DNA of 10,005 nt from Nitrospirae bacterium GWC2_42_7 (GTDB taxonomy: Bacteria > Nitrospirota > Thermodesulfovibrionia > Thermodesulfovibrionales > UBA6898). The notes beneath the pieces were generated by a model. That model worked only from the letters and a program-made list of their open reading frames with translations. It had not been told where the DNA came from and did no database searches. Numbering within the stretch: the stretch's first letter is position 1; each line of letters starts with the position of its first letter. The stretch spans positions 1 through 10,005 of the forward strand of contig MHDW01000225.1 in the NCBI GenBank assembly GCA_001803645.1, read 5' to 3'. Of the stretch, positions 6,706-10,005 are shown piece by piece. The position numbers and the translations under genes were made by a program.

Positions 6706-6711
6706 CCTCCT
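6706..6711 (-). promoter_or_regulatory. ribosome binding site that sets the response regulator start
   Basis: A full consensus AGGAGG with an 8-nt spacer AATTAGTA to the ATG at 6697. It lies within the gap after the kinase stop and is the reason for preferring this start over the longer reading frame that begins inside the kinase gene. Confidence 0.8.
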
Positions 6712-6746
6712 CACTCCTGACTGACCAAATATCATGTATATTCTTT

Positions 6747-9700
6747 TCAAATCTTATCACCTGCCGGCTTTCTTGGCAATACAAAAATGAACCTGCTGCC
6801 TTTTGGGTCTCCTTTCACAGGAGTTTTATCAGCAGGCGGACTTTCCACCCATATCCTGCCTCCGTGCATTTCAATAATTCTTTTGGATAGCGCAAGTCCA
6901 AGGCCTGTTCCTTCTTTTTTAGTCTTGAGAGTAGTCACCATCTGCTCAAAAGGCTGAAATATCTTTTCCATTTCCTCTTCCAAGATGCCGACGCCGTTAT
7001 CTGAGACAGAGATTTCGATGAAATCATCGTCTTGTAGGGGCGAACCTGCGTGTTCGCCCTCTTTCGGGCAGCCACACAGGGCTGCCCCTACATCAGAAAC
7101 CTGACGCACAACAACGCTTACGATGCCTCCGTCAGGAGTGAACTTAAATGCATTGGACAAAAGATTTAATATAACCTGTTTTACCTTGATCTCATCCACA
7201 AAGAAAATTCCTATCTCTTTCTCTATCTCAATCCGAAGTTCTATGCCGTGTTTCTTTGCTTTTTCTTTAAACATATAAACCGAGCTGTTTATAACATCAT
7301 TAATACTGCAATCAGAGTATTCAAGCTTCATCTTTCCTGACTCTATCTTGCTCAGGTCCAGGATCTCACTAATAAGTTTCAAAAGATGCACTCCGCTTTT
7401 ATGTATATCATCAATATATTCCTTGTGATTTCCTTGCAGGTCTCCGTATACTCCGGCTGACAGCGCCTCAGAAAAACCAATTATCGCATTCAGCGGGGTC
7501 CTGAGCTCATGTGACATATTCGCAAGAAACATGGATTTTGCCCTGTTTGCACTCTCTGCAGACAGTCTTGCGTCTTCGAGTTCAAGAGTCCTTTCCTTTA
7601 TTTTTTTCTCAAGGTTATCGCTGTATTCTTTTAGATCATCTTCCATTTTCTTTCTGCTGGTAATGTCCCTTACAACATGGATCAGCCCGATTAACTGATT
7701 ATTGCTGTCAAATCTCGGAATAGCCCTTATCTCTATGAACATATTCAGGTGCGGCTCAAATATCTCGAAGCTTGCGGGTATCCCTGTATTAAGACAGTCA
7801 CAGCTCGGACATCCTTCAGGAGGGCCTTCTGTGCCATGGTAGTATTTGAAACATTTCTTATCAGAGATCTTTTCCAGAAAAGGCAGTCCCAGTATCTTTT
7901 GAGCAGCCTTGTTGGCAAGTATAATATTGTAATTTATATCATGGACAGTAACCATGTCTGTAATGCTGTTGAAAGTAAATTCCCAGTCCTGTTTTATGGC
8001 AAAAAGATTTTCTTCAGCACGCTTCCGCTCAGCATCTGTCCGCAGGGACTTAATGCCATAGGCAAGGTCATCAGTCATTTCCTCCAGCAACCTCACTTCT
8101 TCATCATCAAAGGCTTCAGTTTCAGCAGAATAAATATTGATACTGCCTATGACATTCTTATCGATAATAAGAGGTAAAGCTACAGCTGAATTGTATCCCC
8201 TCATGAGCGCCTCAGCACGCCATGGCTCAAAATGCGGGTCAGTCTGAATATTCCTCGCTATATATGGGACCGCTGTTCTTATTGCAGTGCCGGTTGGGCC
8301 ACGTCCACGTTCTGTATCAGCCCAGATAATCTGCAACTTTTCGAGATAACCCTCTTCATAACCTGCATACGCAACCGGCTGCACTGTTTTATCCTCGTCA
8401 TGCTCTGCAAAACCGACCCATGCGAGACGGTATTTTCCGGCTTCAATAATAATATTGCATATCTTCTGAAGCAGTTTTAGTTCATCATCAGAATGCACAA
8501 GCACATGGTTACAACTGCTGAGCATACTGAGCGCTCTGTTGATTTTCTGTAACTGTACTGCAACCTTCTTTCTTTCTGTAATGTCACGGACCACTCCAAA
8601 AGTACCTATAACTTTGCCATTTTCCAGATGAGGAACAGTATTGAACTCGCCTGTCAGATATGCACCTGATTTTGAAAGAATGCGCAATTCATAAGGTTGG
8701 GTTGATTCGCCTTTCAGGTTCTTTGTAAGTATATCCATAGCTAACGGCAGGTCATCAGGATGTACCAAAGGCAGAAAAATCTTGTTTATCCATTCACTGA
8801 TTTCCCAGCCGGTCAGCCTTTCGAATGCAGGATTCAACGACAGGATAAGGCCTGCCGGAGAAAGAGTAAAGATAACATCGTGTAAGGTCTCAACAAGATT
8901 CCGGTACCGCTCTTCACTTATTCTGAGCGCTTCTTCCATACGTCTGCGTTCAGTGATATCTCTGACAACTTCTATGCCGCCAATAATCCTTCCGGCCGAA
9001 TTTTTCAAAGCAGAGGAAGTAATCTCAACGTGTATTAGTCCTTTTTCAGTTAAGGCAGCCCTTTCTTCAGTATGTACCTTGCCGTCTTCAAATGACATAG
9101 CAACAGGGCACCCCTCGCATCTGTGATCTCTTTTTTCATAGGCCATATAACAATATTCACCAACATGGTCGCCGATAATATCTCTTTGCTTCTGGTTCTG
9201 ATATATGATCCTGAAGTCCGTATCCTGAATGCTTATACCATCACCAATAGCAGCAATAATCCCCTCTGTTCTTGTTTTCTCATCCTCTGCTCTGACTTTA
9301 GCTGCTTCAAGAGCTTCTTCCGTGTGTTTGTGTCCGGTTATGTCATGGATAAGCTGTACGATCTCGCTTACTTCACCCTGACTGTCAAGAATCGGGTCGA
9401 CATTGGCAAGCATCCATATTTTTTTATCAGAAAGATAAAACTCAGCCTCTTCGTGCTGTTTCGAAGTTTTCACTTTTTCGATCAGGCAGTCTTCAATGGA
9501 AAGATCCTTATCAAGGAAAAGCTCTGAACAGTTTCTGCCTAACAGCTCTTTAAAAGACATGCCGAAGAATTTTGCAGTCGAGAGATTTGCCCTTTTCACC
9601 CTGAAGTCTTTCCCGATCAATATCATCATGGACTCTGACGAATCGATCGTCTTCTTCCATCCCTGAACAGCACCTTCTATTATTTTAAAATCTTCCCGAA

Positions 9701-9815
9701 CCTTCTTCTCAGACTTTCTTAATTTAGAGGATCTTTTTTCGAGGGATGATATGCGTTTCTTGAGTTTTTCTATCTCAGAAAGGAGATCGGTTTTTGTCTT
9801 CTTATTATCCGGCAT
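6747..9815 (-). CDS. soluble multi-PAS/GAF sensor histidine kinase
   Basis: A 1022-residue cytoplasmic kinase with no signal peptide or membrane span. In order: coiled coil (about 10-45); PAS (about 55-165); PAS with a Cys cluster (about 185-290; C222, C233, C236); PAS/PAC (about 300-415); GAF (about 430-590); PAS with a second Cys cluster (about 605-720; C655, C669, C672, C674); coiled coil; HisKA (about 760-826) with phospho-acceptor His769 in SHELRTPLN; and HATPase (about 870-1015) with N-box around N884-N888, DNGVGI (939-944), FQPF (953-956) and GTGLGL (969-974). Residues about 909-928 come from a 60-bp palindrome between the N- and G1-boxes. There is no receiver domain, so it should signal to separate regulators; HD-GYP regulators lie on both sides. 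ATG 9815 is the first start after an in-frame stop 6 nt upstream; no good Shine-Dalgarno is visible. Confidence 0.93.
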   Translation of the reverse strand: MPDNKKTKTDLLSEIEKLKKRISSLEKRSSKLRKSEKKVREDFKIIEGAVQGWKKTIDSSESMMILIGKDFRVKRANLSTAKFFGMSFKELLGRNCSELFLDKDLSIEDCLIEKVKTSKQHEEAEFYLSDKKIWMLANVDPILDSQGEVSEIVQLIHDITGHKHTEEALEAAKVRAEDEKTRTEGIIAAIGDGISIQDTDFRIIYQNQKQRDIIGDHVGEYCYMAYEKRDHRCEGCPVAMSFEDGKVHTEERAALTEKGLIHVEITSSALKNSAGRIIGGIEVVRDITERRRMEEALRISEERYRNLVETLHDVIFTLSPAGLILSLNPAFERLTGWEISEWINKIFLPLVHPDDLPLAMDILTKNLKGESTQPYELRILSKSGAYLTGEFNTVPHLENGKVIGTFGVVRDITERKKVAVQLQKINRALSMLSSCNHVLVHSDDELKLLQKICNIIIEAGKYRLAWVGFAEHDEDKTVQPVAYAGYEEGYLEKLQIIWADTERGRGPTGTAIRTAVPYIARNIQTDPHFEPWRAEALMRGYNSAVALPLIIDKNVIGSINIYSAETEAFDDEEVRLLEEMTDDLAYGIKSLRTDAERKRAEENLFAIKQDWEFTFNSITDMVTVHDINYNIILANKAAQKILGLPFLEKISDKKCFKYYHGTEGPPEGCPSCDCLNTGIPASFEIFEPHLNMFIEIRAIPRFDSNNQLIGLIHVVRDITSRKKMEDDLKEYSDNLEKKIKERTLELEDARLSAESANRAKSMFLANMSHELRTPLNAIIGFSEALSAGVYGDLQGNHKEYIDDIHKSGVHLLKLISEILDLSKIESGKMKLEYSDCSINDVINSSVYMFKEKAKKHGIELRIEIEKEIGIFFVDEIKVKQVILNLLSNAFKFTPDGGIVSVVVRQVSDVGAALCGCPKEGEHAGSPLQDDDFIEISVSDNGVGILEEEMEKIFQPFEQMVTTLKTKKEGTGLGLALSKRIIEMHGGRIWVESPPADKTPVKGDPKGSRFIFVLPRKPAGDKI
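7033..7092. repeat. 60-bp double-hairpin palindromic element inserted in frame in the histidine kinase
   Basis: The ends TGTAGGGGC (7033-7041) and GCCCCTACA (7084-7092) are perfect complements. Inside are two perfect 8-bp hairpins: GGGCGAAC (7038-7045)/GTTCGCCC (7052-7059), loop 6, and GGGCAGCC (7066-7073)/GGCTGCCC (7080-7087), loop 6. The length is exactly 20 codons, so the frame is kept. It is translated as about GAALCGCPKEGEHAGSPL, GC-rich and unlike the flanking kinase sequence. It is not the same sequence family as the C/T-rich palindromes, although the two-hairpin plan is similar. Confidence 0.92.
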
Positions 9816-9851
9816 GATTTATCATTGCTTTAATAAAATTCATTAGGTCTT

Positions 9852-9857
9852 ATTATA
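9852..9857 (-). promoter_or_regulatory. possible sigma70-type -10 element upstream of the kinase
   Basis: A perfect TATAAT on the minus strand, 36 nt upstream of the kinase ATG, in an AT-rich 85-nt gap after the upstream response regulator. No good -35 sits 16-18 nt before it (TGTAAT at 17), so it is only a candidate for an internal promoter. Confidence 0.25.
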
Positions 9858-9900
9858 AAGAGTTGAAGGAGAAAATTACAGCAAAGGATGAAAAAAGTGG

Positions 9901-10005
9901 TTAATGCCCTACGGTACTCTCATGAATATCATTGAACCTGGATGTCATTTCTCTGAAAACACGCAGAACTTTTGGATCAAAATGACTTGGAAGGGTCCTA
10001 CCGTC
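9901..10005 (-). CDS. HD-GYP domain protein, probable response regulator, C-terminal end only
   Basis: The reading frame is open from the right edge to TAA at 9901-9903 and encodes 34 residues beginning DGRTLPSHFDPKVLRVF. This matches the end of the HD-GYP domain in the complete response regulator of this window (DGRTMPEHFDPQVLAAF), both ending after a helix of the form DFNKIFEE or RFNDIHES. It is therefore the 3' end of a paralogous HD-GYP gene; that it also has a REC domain is inferred. It ends 85 nt before the kinase start on the same strand, so the order is HD-GYP, kinase, REC-HD-GYP. Confidence 0.85.
   Translation of the reverse strand, partial: DGRTLPSHFDPKVLRVFREMTSRFNDIHESTVGH

Noticed and set aside
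6698..6784. Longer N-terminus for the HD-GYP response regulator
   Set aside because: It overlaps the end of the kinase gene, has no ribosome site, and the REC domain begins immediately after the ATG at 6697, which has a perfect one.
92..7092. Insertion sequences, prophage or plasmid remnants as the source of the repeats
   Set aside because: No transposase, integrase or phage gene fragments are visible. The elements are 60-120 bp with no coding content of their own, nearer to REP- or MITE-like repeats.
7749..8177. 142-codon plus-strand frame opposite the histidine kinase
   Set aside because: Antisense shadow of PAS and GAF domains with no independent signal. The other plus-strand frames across 8232-9527 are rejected for the same reason.

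Overview
The window reads as an ordinary bacterial chromosome. Every gene I can support lies on the minus strand, so transcription runs from high to low coordinates. The mix is a [4Fe-4S]-type dihydroxy-acid dehydratase, FAD-dependent protoporphyrinogen oxidase, ferrochelatase, a soluble multi-PAS/GAF histidine kinase and HD-GYP response regulators, in moderately AT-rich DNA peppered with short GC-rich palindromes. This would fit an uncultured Nitrospirota-like or deltaproteobacterial-type lineage. That placement is an impression, not a demonstration. There is no integrase, transposase, plasmid or phage gene, and no tRNA, rRNA or CRISPR.

Layout in the direction of transcription. (1) 10005-9901: the last 34 codons of an HD-GYP response regulator. 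(2) 9815-6747: a 1022-residue cytoplasmic PAS-PAS-PAS-GAF-PAS histidine kinase. (3) 6697-5603: a complete REC-HD-GYP response regulator whose C-terminus is paralogous to (1). (4) 5600-4515 and 4527-3160: hemH and hemY, the last two steps of heme synthesis; they overlap by 13 nt, and hemH begins 2 nt after the regulator stops. (5) 2958-2365 and 2358-2125: a secreted cyclophilin-type peptidyl-prolyl isomerase and a small DUF465/YdcH-like coiled-coil protein. (6) 1892-240: ilvD, then the first nine codons of ilvB running off the left edge (branched-chain amino acid synthesis).

The signalling genes look like one phosphorelay that ends in cyclic-di-GMP hydrolysis. The heme genes sit tightly behind it, either as a shared transcript or by accident of compaction.

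The most unusual feature is a set of short repeated or palindromic DNA elements. Three copies of one C/T-rich palindrome family lie at 92-198, 2993-3112 and 4929-5022; the third is inside hemH and is translated. A second type, exactly 60 bp with two inner hairpins and matched ends, lies inside the ATPase domain of the histidine kinase and is also translated in frame. A third, a 7-bp tandem repeat, is in frame elsewhere in hemH. A fourth, a TAGTAGTTAG-type array with long inverted arms, fills the ilvD upstream gap and supplies the last codons and stop of the DUF465 gene. In-frame protein-coding palindromes recall the Rickettsia palindromic elements. All three coding insertions fall at predicted surface turns of otherwise intact enzymes.

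Gene-free stretches are short (29-239, 1893-2124, 2959-3159, 9816-9900) and are mostly filled by these repeats and by terminator-like hairpins.
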